Positions 45,039-53,591 of a stretch of 64,000 nucleotides of DNA are shown one piece after another (within the stretch, counting starts at the first letter, position 1; the number at the start of each line of letters is the position of its first letter). Origin of the DNA: Chelativorans alearensis. GTDB taxonomy: Bacteria; Pseudomonadota; Alphaproteobacteria; Rhizobiales; Rhizobiaceae. Both the position numbers and the translations under genes were made by a program. Location of the stretch: assembly GCF_010993735.1 (NCBI RefSeq), contig NZ_WQNI01000016.1:96782-160781 (forward strand). The letters run 5' to 3'. The notes beneath the pieces were generated by a model. That model saw only the letters and a program-made list of their open reading frames with translations. It was not told where the DNA came from and made no database searches.

Positions 45039-45611
45039 CTACATCCCCTCCGGCCCGCGGTTCATCGCCGCCACGCCGGTACGGCAGACTTCGACGAGGC
45101 CGAGCGGCTTCATGATGGAGATGAACTGCTCGATCTTCGACACGCGGCCGGTGATCTCGAAGATGAAATGCTCGGTGTTGGCGTCGATCACCTGGGCGCG
45201 GAAGGCGTCGGCGAGCCTCAGCGCCTCCACCCGGTCCTCGCCCTTGCCGCTGACCTTCACCATGGCCAGTTCGCGCTCCAGCGGGCGGTCATGGCCCCGC
45301 TCAAAAGCTGTCGACGTCAGGTCCACCACCCGGTGCACCGGCACGATGCGCTCGAGCTGGTGTTTGATCTGTTCCAGAACATGCGGCGTGCCGCGGGTGA
45401 CGATGGTGATCCGCGAGAGATGCCGCTCGTGCTCGGTTTCGGAGACGGTGAGGCTGTCGATATTGTAGCCGCGGCCGGAGAAGAGGCCGATGACACGGGC
45501 CAGAACGCCCGGCTCGTTGTCGACCAGCACGGCAAGCGTCCGCTTTTCGTCCGTCTCGGTTTCCTTGGTGATGAAATAGGCGGAGCCTGTCGGCTTGAGC
45601 TGGGCGTTCAT
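45039..45611 (-). CDS. ilvN: Acetolactate synthase, regulatory small subunit
   Basis: The small subunit activates the large subunit and brings valine feedback control. The 190-residue protein has an N-terminal ACT domain (LAVLVDNEPGVLARVIGLFSGRGYNIDSLTV, split here by position 27-57) and the C-terminal domain with EITGRVSKIEQFI. It belongs to the same locus as ilvB but is separated from it by vapBC; vapC ends just 21 bp before its start. In most bacteria the two subunit genes are adjacent or nearly so. Confidence 0.95.
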   Translation of the reverse strand: MNAQLKPTGSAYFITKETETDEKRTLAVLVDNEPGVLARVIGLFSGRGYNIDSLTVSETEHERHLSRITIVTRGTPHVLEQIKHQLERIVPVHRVVDLTSTAFERGHDRPLERELAMVKVSGKGEDRVEALRLADAFRAQVIDANTEHFIFEITGRVSKIEQFISIMKPLGLVEVCRTGVAAMNRGPEGM

Positions 45612-45632
45612 GAGGTAAGACTTCCTTGGGCT

Positions 45633-46031
45633 TTATGGTTCTCGGACCGGTAACAGGCCTGGTACATTGGCGGCGCGCCGTGCAAAGTCGCGATCAAAGC
45701 TCAGCAGCGCCTCGCATCCTTGCGCATTGAAGAGATGCAGGGCATCGGCAAAGTCAAATCCCTCTCTATGCGCAACCACTGCTTCCGCGACCTTTGCCTT
45801 GTCCTCAAACAAAACGTTCGGCCGCGTAAGAAGTTTGGAAAAGAGGTCGTTGACCGCCGAGCGGGGAAGCTTCAGGCGGCTACGCAAAAGCCACTCGGTT
45901 TCAAGCAGAACCGTCTCCAACACCAGCACCTGATTGTCCCTTAAGCACTGTAGCGCTCTTGCGGTCTGGTCCGATCCGTCCTCGACGAGCGCGCGCGCAA
46001 GCACGTTTGTGTCAACGGCGAGTGGCGGCAT
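45633..46031 (-). CDS. vapC: VapC-type PIN-domain toxin
   Basis: The 132-residue protein is a PIN-domain ribonuclease: the acidic residues in AVDTNVLARAL (Asp7), LLETEWLL (Glu near 44), GFDFADAL (Asp near 93-96) and SFDRDF (Asp near 113) form the metal site. VapC toxins often cut tRNA or rRNA. Its ATG lies 20 bases inside vapB. It sits between ilvB and ilvN, on the same strand, ending 21 bp before ilvN. Confidence 0.9.
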   Translation of the reverse strand: MPPLAVDTNVLARALVEDGSDQTARALQCLRDNQVLVLETVLLETEWLLRSRLKLPRSAVNDLFSKLLTRPNVLFEDKAKVAEAVVAHREGFDFADALHLFNAQGCEALLSFDRDFARRAANVPGLLPVREP

Positions 46032-46302
46032 CGAACCTCCGTACCGCCTCGGCGAGCATCGTCTCTTCTATCTTCTCGTCGGTCGGGAATGGACGGTCGA
46101 TCTTGATCCTGCTTGCAAGGAACTCTTCCCAGGTGGCAGGCGGAAAACGCGGATCGTATTCCTGGACAGGGTGGAGAGTGACCCCACCCTGGCCCGCATC
46201 GACCACTTCAAGCTCCGTCCCCTCCTTCCATCCATGCGCGTCGCGCACCGACTTTGGAATGACGACCTGCCCCTTGCTCGACAACTTGACCCGAACATTC
46301 AT
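46012..46302 (-). CDS. vapB: VapB/AbrB-type antitoxin
   Basis: The 96-residue protein has an N-terminal AbrB-like DNA-binding fold (VKLSSKGQVVIPKSVRDAHGW, residues 5-25) with the SSKGQVVIPK motif, and a C-terminal part rich in Glu and Arg that should bind VapC. It overlaps vapC by 20 bp and starts 59 bp after ilvB. A direct repeat, GTCTTAC twice in the leading strand, lies in the gap and could be its operator or belong to a module promoter. Confidence 0.88.
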   Translation of the reverse strand: MNVRVKLSSKGQVVIPKSVRDAHGWKEGTELEVVDAGQGGVTLHPVQEYDPRFPPATWEEFLASRIKIDRPFPTDEKIEETMLAEAVRRFDAATRR

Positions 46303-46361
46303 GGCCGCTCTCCAAGTAAGACAGAGGTAAGACTAGCGCTTGCCGGCGTCTCCTGCAACCT

Positions 46362-48164
46362 CTACACCAGGGCCCTGCCCTTGGCGTCGATGGCATTGGC
46401 CACCGCCTCGTCGGTCGCCTCATCCGGCAGGAGCATCTCGTTGTGCGCCTTGCCCGAGGGGATCATGGGAAAGCAATTGGCAAGGTTCGCCACCCGGCAG
46501 TCGAAGATCACCGGCTGGTCGGTCTCGATCATCTCCCTGATGGCCTCGTCGAGATCGCCCGGCTTCTCGCAGCGTATGCCCTTGCAGCCATAGGCCTCCG
46601 CCAGCTTGACGAAGTCGGGCAGCGCCTCCGTGTAGGAATGCGACAGCCGGTTGCCGTGCAGGAGCTGCTGCCACTGGCGCACCATGCCCATGTACTGGTT
46701 GTTGAGGATGAAGATCTTGATCGGCGCCCGATGCTGCACGGCCGAGCTCATCTCCTGCATGGTCATCAGCACCGAGGCATCGCCTGCAATGTCGATCACG
46801 AGCGCGTCCGGGTGGGCGATCTGCACGCCGAGCGCGGCCGGCAGGCCATAGCCCATGGTGCCGAGCCCACCCGAGGTCATCCAGCGGTTGGGCTTTTCGA
46901 AGCCGAAGTGCTGCGCCGCCCACATCTGGTGCTGACCGACCTCGGTGGTGATGTAGACATCGCGGTCCTTGGTCAACTCGTAGAGCCTCTGGACCGCGTA
47001 TTGCGGCATGATGACGTCGTGATTGGGCTTGTAGGCCAGTGAATCGCGCGCCCGCCACTTGGCGATCTCACCCCACCAGGGTTTCAGCGCCGCCTTGTCC
47101 GCGTGCGCGCTCGCCCGCCACAGGCGCACCATGTCCTCGAGCACCCGCCCCGCGTCGCCGATGATGGGAATGTCGACATGCACGTTCTTGTTGATCGAAG
47201 AGGGATCGATGTCGATGTGGATCTTCTTCGAATCGGGCGAGAAGGCGTCGATGCGGCCGGTGATGCGGTCGTCGAAGCGCGCGCCTATGCACACCATCAC
47301 GTCGCAATCGTGCATGGCCATGTTGGCTTCGAACGTGCCGTGCATTCCCAGCATGCCGAGCCAGTTCTTGCCGGAGGCCGGATAGGCGCCGAGCCCCATC
47401 AGGGTGGAGGTGATGGGAAAGCCCGTGAGGTCCACCAGCTCGCGCAAGAGGTGGCTCGCCTCCGGCCCGGCGTTGACCACGCCGCCGCCCGAATAGATGA
47501 CCGGGCGCCTGGCGGCGGCCATCAGCGCGATGGCCTCCTTGATCTTGTCCTGGTCGCCTTCGATGCGCGGGTTGTAGCTCGTGCGCGGGGCGGTCTGCGG
47601 CGGCGTGTAGGTGCCCTTGGCAAACTGGACGTCCTTGGGGATGTCGACCACGACAGGGCCCGGCCGCCCCGTCTGGGCGACGTGGAAGGCCTCGTGAAGG
47701 ACCGCCGCGAGCTGATTGACGTCGCGCACCAGCCAGTTGTGCTTGGTGCAGGGGCGGGTGATACCCACCGTATCGCATTCCTGGAAGGCGTCGGAGCCGA
47801 TCAGCGTCGTCGGCACCTGGCCGGTGATGCAGACCAGCGGAATGGAATCCATCAGCGCATCCTGCAACGCGGTGACCGCGTTGGTGGCGCCGGGGCCGGA
47901 GGTGACCAGCATGACGCCGGCCTTGCCCGTCGAGCGGGCATAGCCTTCGGCGGCATGCCCTGCTCCCTGCTCGTGGCGCACCAGGATGTGCTGAACCTCT
48001 TCCTGCTGGAAAAGCTCATCGTAGATCGGAAGCACGGCGCCGCCCGGATAGCCGAAAATATGCTTGACGCCGTTGTCCCTCAGCGCCTGCACCACCATCT
48101 CGGCGCCCGTCATCTCCTGCATGCCCGTTTCCTGCCCCAAGGGCCCCGGCGCTTGTGCGTTCAT
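46362..48164 (-). CDS. ilvB: Acetolactate synthase, catalytic large subunit
   Basis: The thiamine-diphosphate enzyme condenses pyruvate to acetolactate (valine, leucine) or acetohydroxybutyrate (isoleucine). The 600-residue protein has FGYPGGAVLPIYDELF, the catalytic glutamate in LVRHEQGAGHAAEGYAR, SGPGATNAVTALQDA, and the GDASVLMTMQEMSS ThDP-magnesium motif with NNQYMGM. A leader peptide and attenuator lie upstream. The ATG at 48164 is used; internal Met15 and Met18 are also possible. Confidence 0.96.
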   Translation of the reverse strand: MNAQAPGPLGQETGMQEMTGAEMVVQALRDNGVKHIFGYPGGAVLPIYDELFQQEEVQHILVRHEQGAGHAAEGYARSTGKAGVMLVTSGPGATNAVTALQDALMDSIPLVCITGQVPTTLIGSDAFQECDTVGITRPCTKHNWLVRDVNQLAAVLHEAFHVAQTGRPGPVVVDIPKDVQFAKGTYTPPQTAPRTSYNPRIEGDQDKIKEAIALMAAARRPVIYSGGGVVNAGPEASHLLRELVDLTGFPITSTLMGLGAYPASGKNWLGMLGMHGTFEANMAMHDCDVMVCIGARFDDRITGRIDAFSPDSKKIHIDIDPSSINKNVHVDIPIIGDAGRVLEDMVRLWRASAHADKAALKPWWGEIAKWRARDSLAYKPNHDVIMPQYAVQRLYELTKDRDVYITTEVGQHQMWAAQHFGFEKPNRWMTSGGLGTMGYGLPAALGVQIAHPDALVIDIAGDASVLMTMQEMSSAVQHRAPIKIFILNNQYMGMVRQWQQLLHGNRLSHSYTEALPDFVKLAEAYGCKGIRCEKPGDLDEAIREMIETDQPVIFDCRVANLANCFPMIPSGKAHNEMLLPDEATDEAVANAIDAKGRALV

Positions 48165-48212
48165 CGCTTTCGTGTCCCGTCTCGATCCATCGTCTTTTCT
48201 GTCGTTCGGCCA

Positions 48213-48292
48213 ATAAAAAAGGCTCCCGGAGGAGCCTCATTTCGCACATGAGCGGCTGTCGCCCGGCGGCTACGCCGCCCTGCCCATGTGCG
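48213..48292 (-). promoter_or_regulatory. Transcription attenuator of ilvB
   Basis: On the minus strand the leader can form a terminator, GGCTCC/GGAGCC (48221-48226 with 48231-48236) followed by a U-run (48215-48220), and an upstream stem CATGTGCG/CGCACATG (48285-48292 with 48243-48250) that encloses the hairpin GGCGGC/GCCGCC (48265-48270 with 48274-48279). The last overlaps the leader stop codon. This layered set of competing stems after an Ile-Leu-Val-Val leader is the design of ribosome-mediated attenuation. Confidence 0.8.
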
Positions 48293-48323
48293 TTCCTACT
48301 ACGAGAATGCCTGTCGTCATCAT
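48270..48323 (-). CDS. ilvB leader peptide (branched-chain amino acid sensor)
   Basis: A 17-residue open frame, MMTTGILVVGTHMGRAA, ends at TAG 48270-48272, about 100 bases before ilvB. Codons 6-9 are Ile, Leu, Val and Val, the three end products of the pathway. When charged tRNAs for these run short, a stalled ribosome should let transcription pass the terminator. I expect it to control ilvB and perhaps the genes after it, including vapBC, ilvN and mazEF. Confidence 0.75.
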   Translation of the reverse strand: MMTTGILVVGTHMGRAA

Positions 48324-48484
48324 GGCCGCGGACAATAAGGGGCAACCATGCACGGTGTCAACGCATAAAGCGCGGCGTAACTGCCGAGCGCTGAAACTCG
48401 CGAAGGCGCGACAGGGTTGACCTTCCAGAAGGGCAGACTTACCAACGCGCTTCCCTCCAAACCCACCCGAAGACATCGCGCTCA

Positions 48485-49039
48485 ATGGAACTGACGACCG
48501 AACGTCTCATACTGCGCCCGTGGGAGGATCGCGACCGTGCGGCGATGGCCGCCATCCATGGCGATACGCATGTGCGGCGTTTCTTTCCCAAGGTGCTGAC
48601 GCCCGAGGAAACGAATACCGACATCGACCTGGCGATCGAGAGGGCGCGGGTCAACGGGTTTCATTTTCAGGCTGCCGAGCTGAAGGACAGCGGCGAATTC
48701 ATCGGGCTGATCGGGCTGGGGTATGTTCCGGACATCATACGCGCTGCCATCCCCAGCCATCCGCGGGTGGAGATCGGCTGGGTGATAGGGAAGGCGTTCT
48801 GGGGACGGGGGCTCGCCCCGGAAGGGGCGCAGGCGTGGCTCAACTACGCGTGGTCCATCGGCCTGCCCGAAGTTGTCGCCTTCACCGCGCGGGTGAACGC
48901 TCCGAGCCAGCGGGTGATGCAGAAGATCGGCATGGTGTACGACCCCACAGACGACTATCGGCATCCCAGGATCGCAGAAGGTCACCCCTTGCGCCCGCAT
49001 GTGGTGTACCGAAAACGGAACCCGGCACTCCAAGGGTAA
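48485..49039 (+). CDS. GNAT family N-acetyltransferase (RimJ/RimL-like)
   Basis: The 184-residue protein starts MELTTERLILRPWEDRDRAAM, the classical RimJ/RimL start, and has the acetyl-CoA loop region EIGWVIGKAFWGRGLAPEGAQAWLNYAW and FTARVNAPSQRVMQKIGM. It probably acetylates a protein N-terminus or small amine; which one is unknown. It is divergent from ilvB, starting 161 bp from the leader peptide start. Confidence 0.88.
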   Translation: MELTTERLILRPWEDRDRAAMAAIHGDTHVRRFFPKVLTPEETNTDIDLAIERARVNGFHFQAAELKDSGEFIGLIGLGYVPDIIRAAIPSHPRVEIGWVIGKAFWGRGLAPEGAQAWLNYAWSIGLPEVVAFTARVNAPSQRVMQKIGMVYDPTDDYRHPRIAEGHPLRPHVVYRKRNPALQG

Positions 49040-49130
49040 GGGTTAACCCCGCCTCAACCATCCCCCCTCATCCGGCCTTAACCTTGCCGCGGTAGCTTGG
49101 CGTGATCCGAGGGGCATATGGGGCGGGCGA

Positions 49131-50897
49131 ATGTATAGCGACGGCGATGCCATGCAGGGCGAAATGACATCGCGGGAGCGCCGGACCGCGGGCCAGCCGG
49201 CCGCCCGCGTGCTGGGGCACGTCGTGCAGTGCGACGGGGCGCGTGCAGTCATCGCCGCCACCATCGGCAAGGACGAGGCGACTATTGCCGGCACCTGGAC
49301 GGTCGGCAAGCTGATCTCCATCAATCTCGGCACCACGCGCACGGTCGGCCTCATCTACGCCATCGAGCGCCCGCAGCGGCGCTGGGAGGACGAGGGGGGC
49401 AATCCCATCATGGTGTGCGTCGAACTGATCGGCGAGGTGCGCGACGGCGACGGTGCGCCTATCTTCGACCGCGGCATCACCGAGTATCCGTACATCGGCG
49501 CGCTTGCCCACCGCATCCGCGCGCGCGATCTGCGCGCCATCTACGACCTCGGCGGCCGGCGCTCCGTCACCATCGGCCAGCTCTCGCAGGACAACGCCAT
49601 CGATGCGTGCCTGGCGGTGGACGAAACGCTCAGCCGCCATTTCGCCTTCGTCGGCACCACGGGCGTCGGCAAGTCGACGGCCGTCTCGCTGCTCCTGCGC
49701 AAGACCATCGAGGCGCGACCGGACTTGAGGGTGCTCATCCTCGACCCGCATAACGAGTTCGCCGCCGCCCTTCCCGAACACAGCGTGCGCGTCGACACCG
49801 GCTCGCTCGACCTTCCCTTCTGGCTGTTCCGGCTGGAGGAATTCGTCGAGGTGCTTTATCGCGGGCGCGAGCCGGTGATGGAGGAGGTGGAGCTTTTGCG
49901 CGACCTGATCGCCAGCGCCAAGCATCTTTACCGCAATTCGGGCGCCGGCGTGCTCAAGCGCGGCGGGGACAGCGGGATCACCGCCGATACGCCGCTCCCC
50001 TACCGCATGGCCGATCTTGTGCATGAGATCGACGAGCGGATGGGGCAACTGGAGACGAAGAACGACCGCCCCTACTATCGACAGCTGCGCGCGCGCATCG
50101 AAGCGGCGCTGAACGACCCGCGCTACCGCTTCATGTTCTCCTCGCATCTGATCGAGGATTCCATCCACGAGACCATCGGCCGTATCTTCCGCATTCCGAG
50201 CGGGGGGCGGCCGGTGACCTGCTTCGAGATGGCGGGCCTGCCGTCGGAGGTGGTGAACTCGGTCTGCTCGGTCCTGGCGCGGCTCGCCTTCGACCTGGCG
50301 CTTTGGAGCGAGGGCCGGCTGAAGCTTCTCGTCCTGTGCGAGGAGGCGCACCGCTACATGCCGGCCGACCCCAGGCTCGGCTTTGCGCCGACGCGCCATG
50401 CGCTGTCGCGCATCGCCAAGGAGGGGCGCAAATACGGCTGCTATCTGGGGGTCGTCACGCAGCGGCCGGGCGATCTCGACCCGACGGTGCTTTCGCAGTG
50501 CTCCACCGTGTTCGCCATGCGGCTTGCCAACGAGCAGGACCAGTCGATCATCCGCTCGGCGATCGCCGATTCCTCGGCCTCCACGCTCGCCTTCCTGTCG
50601 GCGATGGGCCAGCGCGAGGCGATCGCCTTCGGCGACGGGGTGGCAACGACCATGCGCATGAAGTTCGAAAAGCTGCCCGACGAGCGCCTGCCCGGGATCA
50701 AGGACAAGCTCGGGGACGCCGCGCCGGTATCCGACGGCCGCCAGGTCGACGATGTGGACCTTGTGCGGATCGTCGAGCAGATGCGCAACCCCGGCAAGCG
50801 CACCCGCACGACCTCCGGCGTCTTCGGAGCCGGCTCGGTGCGCGAGGTGTCGGGCGAGGAGGGGATTGCCGCTCCCCATAGCCGCTTCACGCGGTAG
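49131..50897 (+). CDS. HerA-like (DUF87) hexameric ATPase
   Basis: The 588-residue ATPase has an N-terminal HAS-barrel, Walker A FVGTTGVGKSTAV (residues 173-185), a LILDPHNEF strand, then the Walker B-like LVLCEEAHRYMP, and VTQRPGDLDPTVLSQC. HerA proteins translocate DNA and normally team with the NurA nuclease, but no nurA lies next to it, so its partner or role is open. It follows the GNAT gene on the same strand and converges with the GST gene. Confidence 0.87.
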   Translation: MYSDGDAMQGEMTSRERRTAGQPAARVLGHVVQCDGARAVIAATIGKDEATIAGTWTVGKLISINLGTTRTVGLIYAIERPQRRWEDEGGNPIMVCVELIGEVRDGDGAPIFDRGITEYPYIGALAHRIRARDLRAIYDLGGRRSVTIGQLSQDNAIDACLAVDETLSRHFAFVGTTGVGKSTAVSLLLRKTIEARPDLRVLILDPHNEFAAALPEHSVRVDTGSLDLPFWLFRLEEFVEVLYRGREPVMEEVELLRDLIASAKHLYRNSGAGVLKRGGDSGITADTPLPYRMADLVHEIDERMGQLETKNDRPYYRQLRARIEAALNDPRYRFMFSSHLIEDSIHETIGRIFRIPSGGRPVTCFEMAGLPSEVVNSVCSVLARLAFDLALWSEGRLKLLVLCEEAHRYMPADPRLGFAPTRHALSRIAKEGRKYGCYLGVVTQRPGDLDPTVLSQCSTVFAMRLANEQDQSIIRSAIADSSASTLAFLSAMGQREAIAFGDGVATTMRMKFEKLPDERLPGIKDKLGDAAPVSDGRQVDDVDLVRIVEQMRNPGKRTRTTSGVFGAGSVREVSGEEGIAAPHSRFTR

Positions 50898-50933
50898 GGC
50901 CACGTGGTCTGACCCAAACAATTGGAATCGCCC

Positions 50934-51641
50934 TCAGCGTGCGCGCTGGCCGAACAGCACCTTCTTTGCTTCCTCGTCCTCGGCGATGTTGCGGCGGTGC
51001 TCCTGGCCGACGGCCAGACCGCGCGCAACCGCGGGGCGGGCCGTGACCGCCTCGAACCAGCGCTTCAGGTTCGGGAAGTCGTTCAAATCCTGCCCCTGGT
51101 TCTGGTGCGGCTTGACCCAGCCGATAGAGGCCATGTCGGCGATGGAATAGTCGCCCGCCAGATAGTCGCGGTCGGCCAGACGCTTGTTCATGACGCCGTA
51201 GAGGCGGTTCACCTCGTTGGTGTAGCGCTCGATGGCATAGGGCACCTTTTCGGGCGCGTACTGACGGAAATGATGGGCCTGGCCGGCCATCGGCCCGAGC
51301 CCGCCCATCTGCCAGAACAGCCACTGGTCGACCTCCACCCGCTGGCGCTCATCCGTGGGATAGAAGCGGCCGAACTTGCGCCCGAGATACTGCAGAATGG
51401 CGCCCGATTCGAAAATGGAGATGGGTTTGCCGTCCGGCCCCTCGGGATCGACGATGGCGGGCATCCGGTTGTTGGGCGCGATCTTCAAAAACTCCGGCCG
51501 GAACTGCTCGCCACGGCCGATATTGACGTAGTGCACCGCGTAGGGGACCCCGAGCTCCTCCAGCATGATGCTGATTTTCCAGCCGTTTGGCGTCGGCCAA
51601 TAGTGCAACTCGATGGGGCGGGTCTGTTCGGTCATGGGCAT
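50934..51641 (-). CDS. Glutathione S-transferase (YfcG-like)
   Basis: The 235-residue protein has an N-terminal thioredoxin fold (HYWPTPNGWKISIMLEELGVPY) and NNRMPAIVDPEGPDGKPISIFESGAILQYL with the glutathione-binding proline and ESGA residues, then an all-helical C-terminal domain. The TPNGWK start with Asn in place of a catalytic Cys or Ser matches the YfcG/nu-class group, which has disulfide reductase activity. Either Met1 or Met3 could be the start. Confidence 0.9.
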   Translation of the reverse strand: MPMTEQTRPIELHYWPTPNGWKISIMLEELGVPYAVHYVNIGRGEQFRPEFLKIAPNNRMPAIVDPEGPDGKPISIFESGAILQYLGRKFGRFYPTDERQRVEVDQWLFWQMGGLGPMAGQAHHFRQYAPEKVPYAIERYTNEVNRLYGVMNKRLADRDYLAGDYSIADMASIGWVKPHQNQGQDLNDFPNLKRWFEAVTARPAVARGLAVGQEHRRNIAEDEEAKKVLFGQRAR

Positions 51642-51807
51642 CTCCCTGGTCTACGCCTTTTGACGTAGGGGCAAAGCGCCGGCTGCGCAATTCAAGACCT
51701 CGTCAATAATCTTGAACGCACCATGAACGGCCATCTCAGCGGCCATTCAGCCGTGCCGGGGCATTCTCGCGGAAGGATGAAGAGATGCCCCTGGGAAGAG
51801 GTGACCA

Positions 51808-52002
51808 ATGCCGAACATGACGACGACAATCGCTCACTTGCGCCGCGCCGCGCCGCGGGCGCTGATCCTTCTGTGCCTTTTGGCGCTGCCCATCGTGGCG
51901 GTCGGGCTCGTGCACCACGGCAACGACGGGAAAACCTTTGAAAGCGCGTACCGGGCGCCGGGCGGCGGCGGGCCCGCGGACGGAATGTTTCGCGTCCGGT
52001 GA
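51808..52002 (+). CDS. Small membrane protein (64 aa), unknown
   Basis: This short frame starts behind GGAAGAGGTGACC and encodes a basic start, one hydrophobic helix (about residues 17-36, ALILLCLLALPIVAVGLVHH) and a Gly/Pro-rich end. It lies 46 bp before amn on the same strand. I recognise no family; the ribosome-binding site and helix support a real gene, but its small size leaves doubt. Confidence 0.5.
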   Translation: MPNMTTTIAHLRRAAPRALILLCLLALPIVAVGLVHHGNDGKTFESAYRAPGGGGPADGMFRVR

Positions 52003-52048
52003 GGCGATCACATCTCGAAACCGCCACGGGAAATACCTATAATGGGTC

Positions 52049-53545
52049 ATGGACAAGCGAATCTATCCTCAACCCATTGAAACCATATCGAGCCCGGAAG
52101 CCGTCACCCGGAAAAGCTTCAGCGATGCTGGGAAGGCCGTCGAAGCGCTGAAGGCGATCTACGAGCGCAATACCGCCTTTCTGCGCGAGGCCTTCGCCCA
52201 GGTGTCGACCACCGGGGCGAGCGACCACCGCTACCGCGCCTTCTATCCCGAAATCAGTGTTTCCACCTCCTCCTTCGCGCAGATCGACACGCGGCTGGCC
52301 TTCGGCCACGTGCCGACGCCGGGCACGTATTCCGCCACCATCACGCGGCCGGATCTTTTCGAGACCTATCTGACGGAACAGCTCGACCTCATCATCCGCA
52401 ATCACGGCGTCGAGGTGACGGTGGCCGAATCGGAGATGCCCATTCCCCTCCACTTTGCGTTCACCAAGGACACCTATGTGGAGGCGTCCATCCCGGACCG
52501 GCTGAAGCGGCCCCTGCGCGACCTTTTCGACGTTCCCGATCTCAGCGCCATGGACGACGACATCGTCAACGGCACCCACGAGACGGCGCCGGGCGAGCCG
52601 ATGCCGCTGGCCCCCTTCACGGCGCCGCGTATGGACTATTCCCTGCACCGGCTGTCGCACTATACGGCGACGGCGGCGGAGCACTTCCAGAACTTCGTGC
52701 TTTTTACGAACTACCAGTTCTATATCGACGAGTTCTGCGCCTTCGCGCGGGAGACGATGGCGGCCGGCGGCGGGGGCTACGAATGCTTCGTGGAACCCGG
52801 CAACATCCTCACGCGCGCCGGCGAGACGCCGCCGGAAACCGCGCTTCAGCGCCTGCCGCAGATGCCCGCCTATCACCTGAAGAAGGGCGACCACAGCGGG
52901 ATCACCATGGTCAATATCGGCGTCGGCCCGTCCAACGCCAAGACCATCACCGACCATATCGCGGTCCTGCGCCCGCATGCCTGGCTGATGCTCGGCCACT
53001 GCGCGGGCCTGCGCCATACCCAGGCGCTCGGCGACTACGTTTTGGCGCACGCCTATGTGCGCGAGGACCATGTGCTGGACGACGACCTGCCCGTGTGGGT
53101 GCCGCTGCCCGCGCTTGCCGAGGTACAGGTGGCGCTGCAGGAGGCGGTGGCGGAGATCACCGGGCTTTCGGGCTATGAGCTGAAGCGCATCATGCGCACG
53201 GGGACTGTCGCCACCATCGACAACCGCAACTGGGAACTGCGCGACCAGCGCGGGCCGGTGCAGCGGCTTTCGCAGTCGCGGGCGATCGCGCTCGACATGG
53301 AATCGGCGACGATCGCGGCCAACGGCTACCGCTTTCGCGTGCCCTACGGCACGCTTCTGTGCGTCTCCGACAAGCCGCTGCACGGGGAGTTGAAGCTGCC
53401 GGGCATGGCGACGGATTTTTATAAGCGGCAGGTGGCCCAGCACTTGAAGATCGGCATCCGCGCGGTGGAGAAACTGGCCGCCATGCCGCCGGAAAGGCTG
53501 CATTCGCGGAAGTTGCGGAGTTTTTCCGAGACGGCGTTTCAATAG
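52049..53545 (+). CDS. amn: AMP nucleosidase
   Basis: Amn splits AMP into adenine and ribose 5-phosphate, setting adenylate levels. The 498-residue protein has the N-terminal AMP nucleosidase domain (RYRAFYPEISVSTSS, IPLHFAFTKDTYVEASIP) and the C-terminal nucleoside-phosphorylase-like domain with GVGPSNAKTITDHIAVLRPHAWLMLGHCAGLR and LDMESATIAANGYRFRVPYGTLLCVSDKPLHGE, the Glu and Asp being catalytic. Copy B of the 0.5-kb repeat starts 46 bp after its stop. Confidence 0.94.
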   Translation: MDKRIYPQPIETISSPEAVTRKSFSDAGKAVEALKAIYERNTAFLREAFAQVSTTGASDHRYRAFYPEISVSTSSFAQIDTRLAFGHVPTPGTYSATITRPDLFETYLTEQLDLIIRNHGVEVTVAESEMPIPLHFAFTKDTYVEASIPDRLKRPLRDLFDVPDLSAMDDDIVNGTHETAPGEPMPLAPFTAPRMDYSLHRLSHYTATAAEHFQNFVLFTNYQFYIDEFCAFARETMAAGGGGYECFVEPGNILTRAGETPPETALQRLPQMPAYHLKKGDHSGITMVNIGVGPSNAKTITDHIAVLRPHAWLMLGHCAGLRHTQALGDYVLAHAYVREDHVLDDDLPVWVPLPALAEVQVALQEAVAEITGLSGYELKRIMRTGTVATIDNRNWELRDQRGPVQRLSQSRAIALDMESATIAANGYRFRVPYGTLLCVSDKPLHGELKLPGMATDFYKRQVAQHLKIGIRAVEKLAAMPPERLHSRKLRSFSETAFQ

Positions 53546-53591
53546 GGACGCTCCTGTTCGCGGTGGGCGAGACGGACTGCGCGCGGGGTCG

